Shown piece by piece: positions 35,026 to 44,164 of a DNA stretch of 64,000 nucleotides. Under the pieces are notes generated by a model. That model had not been told where the DNA came from, made no database searches, and worked only from the letters and a program-made list of their open reading frames with translations. This DNA is from a virus: IMG/VR virus record IMGVR_UViG_3300003690_003472, positions 62,001 through 126,000 of that record; one strand, written 5' to 3'. The number at the start of each line of letters is the position of its first letter. The first letter of the stretch is position 1. Both the position numbers and the translations under genes were made by a program.

Positions 35026-35466
35026 ATGAAAAAAACAGATTTAAAAAAAATATTAAAACCTCTGGTAAAACAATGTGTTAAAGAGGTTTTATTAGAAGAG
35101 GGTGTTTTATCTAGTGTTGTCTCTGAGGTAGTTGTTGGCCTTTCCCCGCTGTTGGTTGAAAACAAAAACAACAGCATGAAACCAACAAATGAAATTTCCT
35201 TAAAGCAGCAAAAGCTTTTGGAACAACAAAGACAAGAACTTGAAGAAGAAAAGACGCAGACAATTAAAGAACAAAAAATAAAAATTTTAAATGCTACCGG
35301 ATTTGGAAGTGAAGTGTTCGATGGCGTAGAACCTTTAGCTTTTGCCGGAACACCAGACAGCAACCCTCCCACGAGCGCGTTAGCGGGAACTGCCCCTAGC
35401 GATGCAGGTATAGACATATCTGGTATTATAGCTTTGGGTGGCAATAGATGGAATAAATTAGTTTAA
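35026..35466 (+). CDS. Possible internal head protein with coiled coil (146 aa)
   Basis: The protein begins with an amphipathic basic helix (KKTDLKKILKPLVKQCVKEVLLEEG) like the protein at 28053, followed by a Gln/Glu-rich coiled coil (about 58-90) and a Gly/Ala/Pro/Ser-rich C-terminal part. The LLEEG stretch would suit a prohead-protease (L-x-E) cut, and the gene sits three bases after the protease, so an internal head or scaffold-associated protein is plausible. No homologue is recognised. Confidence 0.6.
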   Translation: MKKTDLKKILKPLVKQCVKEVLLEEGVLSSVVSEVVVGLSPLLVENKNNSMKPTNEISLKQQKLLEQQRQELEEEKTQTIKEQKIKILNATGFGSEVFDGVEPLAFAGTPDSNPPTSALAGTAPSDAGIDISGIIALGGNRWNKLV

Positions 35467-35480
35467 GGAAAATAATTAAA

Positions 35481-35708
35481 ATGTCAAAAAGGCCCATTAA
35501 TGTAGAAGTAAGACCACGAGATAAAAATGAAAATATAGAACGTATGATTCGCCGTTTTACAAAAAAAGTTAAAAAAGAGCGCATTATTGAAAACTTTAGA
35601 GAGCGTATGTATTATGAAAAGGAATCCGACAAAAGAAAAAGATTAAAAGCACGACGCAAAAAAGTGTTAGATAAATTAAGGATCGAGAGAGAAAATAGAT
35701 TAAAATAA
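35481..35708 (+). CDS. rpsU: Ribosomal protein bS21 homologue
   Basis: This 75-residue, strongly basic protein matches bS21 along nearly its full length: INVEVRPRDKNENIERMIRR corresponds to the bacterial start up to ALRRF, KKVKKERIIENFRERMYYEK corresponds to the CEK-x-G...E-x-RRREFYEK core, and DKRKRLKARRKKVLDKL to the basic C-terminal helix. bS21 sits on the 30S subunit beside the anti-Shine-Dalgarno end of 16S rRNA and helps initiation. Phage-borne bS21 genes are documented in aquatic phages. An AAGGA ribosome site precedes it. It lies inside the head operon and is followed at once by a late-promoter-like element. I rate this well above a random basic protein. Confidence 0.82.
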   Translation: MSKRPINVEVRPRDKNENIERMIRRFTKKVKKERIIENFRERMYYEKESDKRKRLKARRKKVLDKLRIERENRLK

Positions 35709-35720
35709 CTATTTAATTAA
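35708..35720 (+). promoter_or_regulatory. Late-promoter-like element, exact copy
   Basis: ACTATTTAATTAA begins at the last base of the bS21 stop codon and lies 27 bases before the ATG at 35735, with AAGGAG between. Confidence 0.5.
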
Positions 35721-35734
35721 AAAGGAGAATTAAA

Positions 35735-36148
35735 ATGGTATTCAACCCAGGACATGGTGTCGGATTAAGAAATGTAGGATCATATCAGATTTCTGGGCAC
35801 CCTTATATTACAGGCTCTTTATTGGCCACCGGCGAAGAAAAAGCAGTTATATTTCCACAGGTAACAAGAGAATTTACAGTAATCAACTCTGGAAGCACTG
35901 GCGGGGCAGGCCCAGTATTAAGAATACATTTTAATTCCACTTCATCTGGTGATGTGTATGCTGGGCATCACTATATTACACTAGAAAGCGACGATCAATC
36001 AATAACCTTCCACACTAAATGTAAAGAGCTTTATATTAGTTGTGTTGGTAATGGCGGCGGCGACAGTGGGTTTGAAGTACTTGCAAACTTAACCAACATT
36101 GGCGACAGTCATATGTATGAATTAACAGGTGCTGGCCTAACCGACTAG
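35735..36148 (+). CDS. Small virion/decoration-like protein (137 aa)
   Basis: A Gly/Ser/Thr-rich, beta-looking 137-residue protein with its own late-promoter-like element and AAGGAG site. Strand-like segments (KAVIFPQVTREFTVINSG, PVLRIHFNS, HYITLESDDQSITFHTKCKELYISCVG) suggest a compact beta sandwich, as in head decoration or fibre-associated proteins. It lies just ahead of the long fibre-like protein and may be exported into the same structure. The family is unrecognised. Confidence 0.65.
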   Translation: MVFNPGHGVGLRNVGSYQISGHPYITGSLLATGEEKAVIFPQVTREFTVINSGSTGGAGPVLRIHFNSTSSGDVYAGHHYITLESDDQSITFHTKCKELYISCVGNGGGDSGFEVLANLTNIGDSHMYELTGAGLTD

Positions 36149-36163
36149 AGGAAAACAAACACT

Positions 36164-38749
36164 ATGTCAGATTTTTTTGCAGGCGATAAAACAACTAAAG
36201 GCTCAACAATTGCATCAGGCGATGCCAGCACTGTTCACCAATTTACAGGCAGTGTCCGCGTCCAAGGCCTTGTGTCATCCTCTTTGGGCATCTCGGCCAG
36301 TAGTTTTGTCGGAGATGGTTCCGGACTAACAAACCTTCCTGGAGGCGGCGGTGGATCCCCCGGCGGGTCTGATACTCAAATACAATATAATAATGGTGGA
36401 TCTTTTGGTGGTATATCCGCCCTTACTTGGGACGATACAAACATAAAGGTAGCAGACGATACAAAGCTTTTCTTTGGTACCAATAGCGATGCCTCTATAG
36501 AATACGATGAAGATGGAACCAATAGGCTAATCATTTCAGGATCCGCAGACGGTATTGAAGTTACTGGAACTCTTAATGTTAGTGACGATATTGATTGTGC
36601 GGGAGGTCTTTCAACCGGTGGCAACAATACGCTCGGCGGCTTCCTTACTACAGTTAACTCGCTCACCACTCTCATAAATGGCAACATTGAGCTTGGCAAC
36701 GGCTCCAGCGACCAACTCGATATTAATGCGAGCTTTGTTTCGGACCTCGTTCCGCTCACCACAGACATCTATGATTTAGGTACTACCGCGCTTCAGTGGG
36801 GAGATATTTATGTTGGAGACGATAAAAAGCTTTATTTTGGATCCAACCAAAGTGGCTCTATTGAGTTCACAGGGAGTACTAACACATTAATTCTTAGTTG
36901 TTCGTCAGGCCTAGACATTTCGTCTGGAGATGGCATGGACATTACTATTGCTGCTGGCGACGAGGAAGCTCTTGTACTTCAAGACGAGAGTGGTTCAAAT
37001 ATCATTACAATTGAAACCAGCGAAGGTGGCAGTGATAATGAAGTTCATTTTCATTCTATAACAGTAATAAGAGATTCACTTACATTCTCAGGAAGTGATG
37101 GCTACGAGTCTGCAATGATTGAGACTGATAATACTGGGGATTATTTAATGATTTCTGGCACTGCAGATGGTATTCAAATTACTGGTAGTATTTTTGCAGA
37201 TGATATCGATGCTGGCACTGCTGCTAGCGCAGCAAGTTACATTGCTCTTGATGCTAATAATCAATTAGTTTTAGACGAACCTGCAGGCGGCGGAGGTGGA
37301 TCTCCCGGCGGATCTGATACTCAAATACAATATAATAATGGTGGATCTTTTGGTGGTATATCCGCTTTTACTTGGGATGATACAAATATAACGATAGCAG
37401 ATGATACAAAGCTTTTCTTTGGCACCAATAGCGATGCCTCTATAGAATATGATGAAAATGGAACCAATAGGCTAATCATTTCAGGATCCGCAGCTGGTAC
37501 TGAAATTACTGGTACTCTTGGTGTTAGTGATGATGTAACAATAGATGCTTTGCTAGTAATGAAAGATTCAATTTGGTTTTCTGGTAGCGCACACGATGAT
37601 GCCGCAATAATTGAAATGACCGATGACGGGAATTCTTTAATTATTTCCGGTTCTTCAGATTTCAACGTCGGCGGCCTTGTCATAAGCGGAAGCTCTGTCG
37701 TAATGGCCCTCCTGGACGCGCCCATGGCGCCTGGTCTGCAAATGAAAGACGACGTTAAACTCAGCTTTAGCCATACAGACATGAATGCGCCATATATTAA
37801 ATATGATAGTGACGGAGAATATTTAGTTATTTCAGGATCTTCAGATGGCATTATCATAAGTGGAAGTTCTGTCACTTTTGCTCTCGAAGACGAACGGGAA
37901 ATTATACTCAAAGATGATAATATTATTGTCTGGGCCGACGATGGGCCCGCCGACGCAGAGATTGGATATGATAGTGACGAGGGCGCCCTAGTTATTTCAG
38001 GATCGGCAGGAGGATCTGGTGGTACCATTATAAGCGGAAGCCACCTTACTTTTGCTCAAGGCGGCGCGCTCACATCAAGGGTAATGGTTAAAGATGATCT
38101 TCCTCTTGTCTTTGGTGCAGGATCCGGACTCGGTGCATCCCTGATTTATTATGATAGTGGCGACGAACAGCTAATCATTTCAGGAACTGCAGAAGGTGGC
38201 CTTGAAATACAAGGGGCTGGTCTAACCATTGGAGAACTCGGTATTGCCACAAGCTTCGGCACCACGCTTCAGCTAGGCAACGAAACCTCACTCAAATATG
38301 GCGATCCAACAGGCGAACAACAAGGGGGAGATCCTTTGGATGCTAATAAAGGCACTGGCGAAGTGGTTAATTTTGGAACTGCAAGCGCGGCCCTCACCGT
38401 TGGCGCTCTCTATTATTTAAATTCAGACGGAGGCTGGGCCAGCGCATCCGCAGAGACAACCGGCTCTGGCAACAGTTCAATGCTAGGAATAGCTCTGAGC
38501 GACGGAGATCCAGGCGCCGGTGGTATCCAAATGTTGACTCGCGGATATTTTAATGCAGCTACATATCTTTCTGGAGCTTTCGCCACAGGTTCAGTTTTAT
38601 ATGTGTGTTCCACCGCTAATGGTTATATGACAGCTTCAGCACCAGACGAATCAGATAACTATGTTAGAACAGTTGGCTATGCCACGGTGGGATACTCCGG
38701 AAGTATCATATATTTTAATCCTTCAAATGATTGGGTAGAAATCGCATAA
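36164..38749 (+). CDS. Repeat-rich fibre-like protein (861 aa)
   Basis: The protein is built from degenerate beta repeats that end in LIISGSADG or VISGS, alternating with DD-x-K-L-x-F-G segments, a pattern typical of elongated phage fibres. The module SPGGSDTQIQYNNGGSFGG plus about 65 following residues occurs twice (about 65-145 and 380-460), nearly identical in DNA. The start (DGSGLTNLPGGGGG) is a fibre-type hinge. The last 130 residues (VGALYYLNSDGGWASASAETT to the end) form a distinct compact domain. It lies among head genes, so it could be a head fibre or decoration fibre rather than a tail fibre. Codon use shifts to GC-rich in several internal blocks. Confidence 0.8.
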   Translation: MSDFFAGDKTTKGSTIASGDASTVHQFTGSVRVQGLVSSSLGISASSFVGDGSGLTNLPGGGGGSPGGSDTQIQYNNGGSFGGISALTWDDTNIKVADDTKLFFGTNSDASIEYDEDGTNRLIISGSADGIEVTGTLNVSDDIDCAGGLSTGGNNTLGGFLTTVNSLTTLINGNIELGNGSSDQLDINASFVSDLVPLTTDIYDLGTTALQWGDIYVGDDKKLYFGSNQSGSIEFTGSTNTLILSCSSGLDISSGDGMDITIAAGDEEALVLQDESGSNIITIETSEGGSDNEVHFHSITVIRDSLTFSGSDGYESAMIETDNTGDYLMISGTADGIQITGSIFADDIDAGTAASAASYIALDANNQLVLDEPAGGGGGSPGGSDTQIQYNNGGSFGGISAFTWDDTNITIADDTKLFFGTNSDASIEYDENGTNRLIISGSAAGTEITGTLGVSDDVTIDALLVMKDSIWFSGSAHDDAAIIEMTDDGNSLIISGSSDFNVGGLVISGSSVVMALLDAPMAPGLQMKDDVKLSFSHTDMNAPYIKYDSDGEYLVISGSSDGIIISGSSVTFALEDEREIILKDDNIIVWADDGPADAEIGYDSDEGALVISGSAGGSGGTIISGSHLTFAQGGALTSRVMVKDDLPLVFGAGSGLGASLIYYDSGDEQLIISGTAEGGLEIQGAGLTIGELGIATSFGTTLQLGNETSLKYGDPTGEQQGGDPLDANKGTGEVVNFGTASAALTVGALYYLNSDGGWASASAETTGSGNSSMLGIALSDGDPGAGGIQMLTRGYFNAATYLSGAFATGSVLYVCSTANGYMTASAPDESDNYVRTVGYATVGYSGSIIYFNPSNDWVEIA
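36344..36590 (+). repeat. Fibre module direct repeat, copy 1
   Basis: About 245 bases closely matching 37289-37535. The stretch 36371-36420 is identical over 50 bases to 37316-37365. Confidence 0.9.
37289..37535 (+). repeat. Fibre module direct repeat, copy 2
   Basis: Second copy of the module at 36344-36590, offset by 945 bases. The reading frame is kept, and most of the differences I can see are third-position changes. Confidence 0.9.
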
Positions 38750-38766
38750 AGGAGGCTTAATTAATA

Positions 38767-41157
38767 ATGGCAATAGGATCTTCCAAACCAGTTTTATACT
38801 ATACATTTGAAAATGGTACTGGCACTGAAGTCGTTGACCGGTCTAATGCTGGCAATGATCTAGATGGTGGTCGCACAGTAGATGAATGGGATGGCACAAA
38901 CAAAATACGTGGGTCATATGCTTATCTTGCGGATAGCAATGCACAAGCAGTTGGAGATGGCAAGCAAACCCCGACTTCACTTTCTATTGGTGATCTAACT
39001 TCATTTAATTTTATACACCAAACACGCATTTATACTATAAGTATGTGGGTGCGAATGGTAGCGCGCGCAGGAACTGGGGATACTCTTTGCGGCAACATTG
39101 CTGGTACTGAGAAAGGTATATTTTTTGGCTATAATAGCAGCAATCAGTTTTCAATATATGGTGGCGATGGTTCATCACAAGTAAATGTGCTTATTTCTGG
39201 GCATACCTTTACTCTTGATCAGTGGTATCATGTTCTTTTAGTATCTAAAGGAAATAGCACTGACGATCTTGCTGTGTACGTGGATGGTTCTCAAGTGGGG
39301 AGCGACGAAGACGGCCATGCGACTGCCACCGGAAATGCAACAAACACTTTTGCTATTGGAGATGCCGCTTATGCCAATGGATTACACAGCTCTGGGTTCC
39401 CTTTGTACGCTTGGCGAGGCCAGATTGATGAAGTTAGCATATGGGATGCTGATTTCGATGCAAATGAAATAGCAAGCATTTATAATGGTGGCGCACCATA
39501 CGATTTAAGCGACGGACTTAAAGTTAACTATCTTCCTGCTGATATTAAAAGGATAGGCCCCACTGAAGCTCTATTTGTTAAAAAACTTTTTACCACCCTT
39601 GCAGACGACATAAAAAAAGTCACCGGTGGTCCACCATATTCCCCGCCACCACTACCGCCATGGTCTAATGATTATTCCGTTTTGTTGGATGGTGTCAACG
39701 AGTATTTTGAGATAGATGATCACGCCGATTTCGATTTCGATTTCGATGATGCATTTAGTTTATCCGCCTGGATGAAAACTGATAATGCCTCTGACGCTAT
39801 GGGAGTCTTTGGCAAATTTGGCGCCGGTCCCACATATACCGGATATGGCATGCAGATAAAGAGCATATCTGGGAGAACTATCGAGCCTTATTTTTACCTA
39901 GTTAATAGCTGGGGCAGCGTGTATACGCTGTGTAGAGCCAACGTTGATATGACTGCTGCAGAGTGGCATCATGTTGTGTGTACAACCAACGGAAATAGCC
40001 GAGTATCAGGCATGAACATTTATATAGATGGCGTTGCCGCAACCGTTGTCGAGTATCTTGCAGATAACTTAGCCACCTCAATGACCAACAATGAGCCGCT
40101 TTGGTTAGGTACCGATGATGACGGCGCGGAGTTTGATGGAAGGTTGGACGAAATGTCGGTTTGGGATAAAGAACTAACAAGCGCCGAAGTTACTGAGATA
40201 TATAACAGCGGATCGGCAACCGATTTATCAGAACATTCTGCAGAAAGTAATTTGGTTAGTTGGTGGACTATGGGCGATGACTCAAGAGACAGCACAAACT
40301 CAAGCGATCCAGATGCATATATTTACGATCAAAAAGGAGCCCACAATGCAGCACCCGAAAACACGGAAACCTCAGATACCATTAAGGATGTACCGGGTCA
40401 CGTATGGCCTGTTGTATATTATAATATGGAGACTGGAACTGGTACAAGTTTAGTTGATCGATCCGCTGGGCCTAGTGATATAAACGGTACCCTTACTGAC
40501 TCTGGAATGTGGAGCACTAGCTCACCCGCAGCCGGTACTTATTCGTTAGAGTTTGATGCGCTTTCTGATTATGTAACAATTGCACTACCTGCGGACGGTA
40601 CTGTTGGCGCGCCAGCTACAAAAGGCGATTTTGAATATAATAGATCCTTTTCATTTTCTTTATGGTGCAAAATTGCCAGTTTCAGTGGCTGGAAAATTCT
40701 TCTTGCTAACGATAGCGGAGCGAGCGCGCCGAGCTATAGAGGCATCACTCTTGCTGTACAAAACAATTATGTATACTGGATGCTACAGAATTTATGGAAT
40801 ACTGGCACTCATCAAATTGCTCGTTATGGAAATACCCAAATCGGTACTGGTGCTTGGGTTCATGTTATAGTTACATATAACGGCAATGGCGCCAATGATG
40901 GATTAAAAATCTATATCAACGGCTCCGAGGAAAGTAGTTACGGCAATTATCCACCCGGCGCCGGTACCCTGATCGATACTATAGTACCATCTACTGATTT
41001 TAGAATTGCCACCGGCTTTGGCGTCGGTTCTTACGGGTTTGTAAATGGGTACATAGATGAAGTGTCAATGTGGAATATTGAACTTACCTCTGCTCAAGTA
41101 ACAGAACTTTATAATAGTGGCACGCCATTGGACGTTACAAACGGAATAGAGAACTAA
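38767..41157 (+). CDS. Triple LamG-domain virion protein (796 aa)
   Basis: Three concanavalin-like LamG domains are visible. Domain 1 (about 5-240) runs VLYYTFENGTGTEVVDRS, QWYHVLLVSKG, AVYVDGSQVG, GQIDEVSIWDADFDANEIASIYNGG. Domain 2 (about 300-510) runs YSVLLDGVNEYFEI, EWHHVVCTTNG, MNIYIDGVAAT, GRLDEMSVWDKELTSAEVTEIYNSG. Domain 3 (about 550-790) runs VVYYNMETGTGTSLVDRS, AWVHVIVTYNG, LKIYINGSEES, GYIDEVSMWNIELTSAQVTELYNSG. A Pro-rich linker (GGPPYSPPPLPPWSND) follows domain 1. Domain 2 is closest to the single-domain protein at 25465. A surface adhesin or decoration that binds glycans is likely. The ribosome site is AAAGGAGG. Confidence 0.87.
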   Translation: MAIGSSKPVLYYTFENGTGTEVVDRSNAGNDLDGGRTVDEWDGTNKIRGSYAYLADSNAQAVGDGKQTPTSLSIGDLTSFNFIHQTRIYTISMWVRMVARAGTGDTLCGNIAGTEKGIFFGYNSSNQFSIYGGDGSSQVNVLISGHTFTLDQWYHVLLVSKGNSTDDLAVYVDGSQVGSDEDGHATATGNATNTFAIGDAAYANGLHSSGFPLYAWRGQIDEVSIWDADFDANEIASIYNGGAPYDLSDGLKVNYLPADIKRIGPTEALFVKKLFTTLADDIKKVTGGPPYSPPPLPPWSNDYSVLLDGVNEYFEIDDHADFDFDFDDAFSLSAWMKTDNASDAMGVFGKFGAGPTYTGYGMQIKSISGRTIEPYFYLVNSWGSVYTLCRANVDMTAAEWHHVVCTTNGNSRVSGMNIYIDGVAATVVEYLADNLATSMTNNEPLWLGTDDDGAEFDGRLDEMSVWDKELTSAEVTEIYNSGSATDLSEHSAESNLVSWWTMGDDSRDSTNSSDPDAYIYDQKGAHNAAPENTETSDTIKDVPGHVWPVVYYNMETGTGTSLVDRSAGPSDINGTLTDSGMWSTSSPAAGTYSLEFDALSDYVTIALPADGTVGAPATKGDFEYNRSFSFSLWCKIASFSGWKILLANDSGASAPSYRGITLAVQNNYVYWMLQNLWNTGTHQIARYGNTQIGTGAWVHVIVTYNGNGANDGLKIYINGSEESSYGNYPPGAGTLIDTIVPSTDFRIATGFGVGSYGFVNGYIDEVSMWNIELTSAQVTELYNSGTPLDVTNGIEN
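39727..39744 (+). repeat. GATTTC hexamer repeated three times
   Basis: GATTTC x3 encodes DFDFDF in LamG domain 2, at the place where the single-LamG paralogue has ADFDFN. It is a small slippage-prone site in a surface loop. Confidence 0.8.
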
Positions 41158-41224
41158 AATATAAAATCTTATTACTTTTATCAGTTTAGCTTAAACAATA
41201 AAAGGTCATTTTAATGTTTATCTT

Positions 41225-41236
41225 ACTAATTATTCT
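41225..41236 (+). promoter_or_regulatory. Weak late-promoter-like element
   Basis: ACTAATTATTCT, 46 bases before the scaffold ATG, is similar to ACTAATTATATTA at 52931 but departs from the main consensus. It lies in a 113-base intergenic gap with no other feature that I see. Confidence 0.25.
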
Positions 41237-41270
41237 TGAAAAACTGTTTTAAGGACTAAAGGAGCAGAAT

Positions 41271-42338
41271 ATGTCTAACATGTTGGAACAAGCTATTATT
41301 GATGCAGAGGATCTCAAAGAAGCTGCCAAAAAAAGCGCTGAAGAAAAAATTGTTGAACATTTTTCTAGAGATATTAAAGATGCAATCAATACAATTTTAG
41401 AACAAGAGGAGTTGACCGCAGTAGATCCCACACTTGGACTGGTCGAAGATCCTATGCTCGCACCCCCTGCGCCTGCACCAACTATTGATATAGAAGCCGA
41501 AGGTGGAATTCAAATAGGTGACTCTGTTGTTGAACAAGCACCATATGCAGCCACCACTTCAAATGATGAATTTGTAAGCATCGACTTAGATAAATTAGAA
41601 GAATCTATTGCTAACGCTTTGACTGAAGAGGAATTAGATGAAGATCTTGAACTGGAAGAAGTATATGAGCTAGATGAAGATCTTGAGAGTAATGAGCCCT
41701 CCGAGGTATGCCCATCCGGCATGGATCAGGAAACAGCAGATAAACACGGGTGTGAAAAGCTTGACGAAAATAGTGACTCTTTAGAAGAAATGATTCGAAG
41801 CGCGTTAGCTGAAGAATTTTTAGCCGAAGATGAAGAAAAAGAAACAAAAGAAACAAAAGAAGCAGAAGAAGCAGAAAAAGAAACAAAAGAAGAAACTCAA
41901 AATGAATCTATTGTTCATGAAAGAAACTTATTAAAACTTATGTACAGTGAACAAGTTGATGTCGCTGATGAGTTAACAGAAAAAAATAAAAAATACCGAA
42001 CATTTATTCAGCAATTGAAAGAAGAGGTTCAAAAAGTTAATCTTTCAAATGCTAAATTATTATATCAAAATCGTGTTTTAAAGAGTGTCTCGTTGAATGA
42101 GCGACAAAAAGATAGAATTGTCGAAACTATTACAAATGCGGATACTGTTGAAGAAGCAAAAATTATATATGAAACACTTCAAAGTGCAGTGGGTACTCGT
42201 GTACAATCACACCAGCCAAAATCACTGAACGAAGTCGTGACAAAAAGCTCTTCAGCTTTTGTTCCTCGTAAAGAGGATAAAAGGGAAGACCCCTTTATGG
42301 TAAGGATGAAAACTCTTGCCGGAATAACTGATAAATAA
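41271..42338 (+). CDS. gp22: Prohead scaffold/core protein (gp22 type)
   Basis: A 355-residue, highly acidic protein with an N-terminal helix (NMLEQAIIDAEDLKEAAKKSAEEKIVEHF), a Pro/Ala linker, a long Glu/Asp-rich low-complexity stretch (about 110-215), then a coiled coil (ERNLLKLMYSEQVDVADELTEKNKKYRTFIQQLKEEVQKVN, about 220-265) and a conserved-looking end with DPFMVRMKTLAGI. Acidic, coiled-coil proteins immediately before the capsid gene are the phage scaffolds (T4 gp22). Many L-x-E triplets provide protease sites. An AAAGGAG site precedes it. Confidence 0.85.
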   Translation: MSNMLEQAIIDAEDLKEAAKKSAEEKIVEHFSRDIKDAINTILEQEELTAVDPTLGLVEDPMLAPPAPAPTIDIEAEGGIQIGDSVVEQAPYAATTSNDEFVSIDLDKLEESIANALTEEELDEDLELEEVYELDEDLESNEPSEVCPSGMDQETADKHGCEKLDENSDSLEEMIRSALAEEFLAEDEEKETKETKEAEEAEKETKEETQNESIVHERNLLKLMYSEQVDVADELTEKNKKYRTFIQQLKEEVQKVNLSNAKLLYQNRVLKSVSLNERQKDRIVETITNADTVEEAKIIYETLQSAVGTRVQSHQPKSLNEVVTKSSSAFVPRKEDKREDPFMVRMKTLAGITDK

Positions 42339-42353
42339 AGGAGGAAAGTTAAA

Positions 42354-44159
42354 ATGTCAGTACTTCAAAAATTAACAGAAGGGATTGTTAATCGCGATCT
42401 CAAGAAAGAAGGCGCGGCACTACTTAACAAGTGGGGCAAAACGGGCCTTTTAGAGGGTTTGGGAGGAGAGCAACACAAGCAAAATATGGCTTGCTTGCTT
42501 GAAAATCAAGCCAAAGAGCTTCTTCGCGAAGCTTCAGCCATGTCTCAAGGTGACGTGGAAGGGTTTGCCGCTGTTGCATTCCCAATTGTCCGTCGTGTAT
42601 TCGGTGGACTTATTGCTAACGATCTTGTTAGTGTTCAGCCAATGAGTCTCCCTTCGGGACTCATTTTCTTTATGGACTTTCAGTTCAATGGTGAACGTTT
42701 AGCAGAAGTTGCTAATGCATCATTGTACGGAGGCGGCGTAGTTGGTCAACAGCTTACTGGTGGTGTCGACTTAACTGGTGCAAATCTAGAAAAGAGTTTT
42801 TATAGCTTAAATAATGGTTATTCATCTCCAACTGGTTCTGAAGTTGCATCCGTTATCTCGGTTTGCAGCGGCACTTATCCCCCGGAAAACGTGTGGACAG
42901 GCACCGGCGGTGCTGCTGACCTCTTCGATACTAATTTAATCAATGAACTTCTTGAATTTGATACTGCATTTGTTTCAGGTACGTCCACTGTTGCTATTGG
43001 AACCTTAAACATTACAGGTACCGTCTCGGGGCTTAGCTCCTTGAACAGAGACGATTTAATTGCTGTTGTTGTTTCTGCATCTACTGGTGGACCTTCATCA
43101 TATAATGCTAATTCACTTCAAATTCGTCGTTTGACTAAATATTCTGGTTCAGATGGTTCAGGTAATTATCGAAATGATCGAGCTAGCAACACACTGTATG
43201 TTGTCGGCGCATCATTAGCTGGTGCGACTACTGCAAACGATCTCAGACTGGCTATGCTTCATGGTAGCAATAATACCTATTCATTCCCACAGGCTGATAG
43301 TTTTGCTGGATCTGCCGCGGCAGGTAATGCAAATGCACTTGGTTCTGTTGTCGGTACAAGTCCTTGGGGCTTGGAAAATGACGCAGGAATTCCTGAAATT
43401 GATCTCAAGGTAGATTCAGTGTCCGTCACTGCAGTTACCAAAAAGCTCAAAGCAAAATGGACTCCTGAACTTGGTCAGGATCTGAATGCTTATCATAATT
43501 TGGATGCCGAGGTTGAACTTACATCAATTCTTTCGGAGCAGATTGCTCTGGAGATTGATCGAGAGATCATGACAGACCTCATTAAAGGCGCCACGGCTGA
43601 TACTTTGTATTGGGCACGTTCCCCTGGTCTCTTCGTAAACCGTACAACCGGTGCCGAAGTAGGGGCTAGTGCTAAAGCTCCCGACTTTACGGGTACTGTT
43701 TCTGAGTGGTATGAAACACTTATTGAAACAGTTAATGATGTTTCTGCACAGATTCATCGTAAGACGCTTCGAGGTGGTGCAAACTTCCTTGTCACGTCTC
43801 CTGAAGTTGCTAATATCCTTGAGTTCACGGCTGGTTTCCGCGCAAGCGTTACTGCCGATGATAACAAGGGTGTCGCAGGCGCATCAAAGGTTGGCGCTCT
43901 TAGTAAGAAATTCGATATATATGTCGATCCTTACTTCCCGCGCAATCTTATACTTGTTGGTCGTAAGGGCAATAGCTTCCTTGAAAGTGGCTATGTATAT
44001 GCCCCTTATGTGCCGCTACAAGTTACGCCTACCATTTTTGGTACAGAAGATTTTGTACCTCGTAAGGGTGTCATGACCCGTTACGCTAAGAAAATGGTCC
44101 GTCCCGATATGTACGGTTTAGTTATCGTTCGAGGACTTCTTGGCGAAAGTGGTACTTGA
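42354..44159 (+). CDS. gp23: Major capsid protein (gp23 type)
   Basis: The 601-residue protein has the T4 gp23 N-terminal pattern: LLNKWGKTGLLEGLGG, then NMACLLENQAKELLREAS, then FPIVRRVFGGLIANDLVSVQPMSLPSGLIFFMDFQF (near 77-112), equivalent to gp23's VRRAIPNLIAFDICGVQPM. The C-terminal half contains LKAKWTPELGQDLNAYHNLDAEVELTSILSEQIALEIDREIM and FLVTSPEVANIL, typical of the HK97 fold of this family. L-x-E sites near residues 45-65 are candidates for prohead protease cleavage. GGAGG ribosome site; codons are more GC-rich and regular than elsewhere, as expected for a highly expressed gene. A strong terminator follows. Confidence 0.96.
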   Translation: MSVLQKLTEGIVNRDLKKEGAALLNKWGKTGLLEGLGGEQHKQNMACLLENQAKELLREASAMSQGDVEGFAAVAFPIVRRVFGGLIANDLVSVQPMSLPSGLIFFMDFQFNGERLAEVANASLYGGGVVGQQLTGGVDLTGANLEKSFYSLNNGYSSPTGSEVASVISVCSGTYPPENVWTGTGGAADLFDTNLINELLEFDTAFVSGTSTVAIGTLNITGTVSGLSSLNRDDLIAVVVSASTGGPSSYNANSLQIRRLTKYSGSDGSGNYRNDRASNTLYVVGASLAGATTANDLRLAMLHGSNNTYSFPQADSFAGSAAAGNANALGSVVGTSPWGLENDAGIPEIDLKVDSVSVTAVTKKLKAKWTPELGQDLNAYHNLDAEVELTSILSEQIALEIDREIMTDLIKGATADTLYWARSPGLFVNRTTGAEVGASAKAPDFTGTVSEWYETLIETVNDVSAQIHRKTLRGGANFLVTSPEVANILEFTAGFRASVTADDNKGVAGASKVGALSKKFDIYVDPYFPRNLILVGRKGNSFLESGYVYAPYVPLQVTPTIFGTEDFVPRKGVMTRYAKKMVRPDMYGLVIVRGLLGESGT

Positions 44160-44164
44160 TGAGA

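Noticed and set aside
34914-35444. Antisense frame of 176 codons opposite the protease end and the next gene
   Set aside because: It spans two well-supported + strand genes and their gap; the Phe/Ser-rich content is typical of an antisense shadow.
37321-38028. Antisense frame of 235 codons opposite the fibre gene
   Set aside because: It mirrors the repeated Ser/Gly/Asp codons of the fibre gene, giving Pro/Ser-rich repeats. A similar shadow appears at 36376-36768 opposite the first repeat. No independent start signals.
36164-38749. Diversity-generating retroelement target in the fibre or LamG genes
   Set aside because: No template repeat, reverse transcriptase or adenine-specific variation is visible; the repeats differ mostly at third positions.
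41158-41270. Terminator or small gene in the 113-base gap before the scaffold gene
   Set aside because: No stem with a T tract and only a 12-codon frame without a ribosome site. Only a weak promoter-like element remains.
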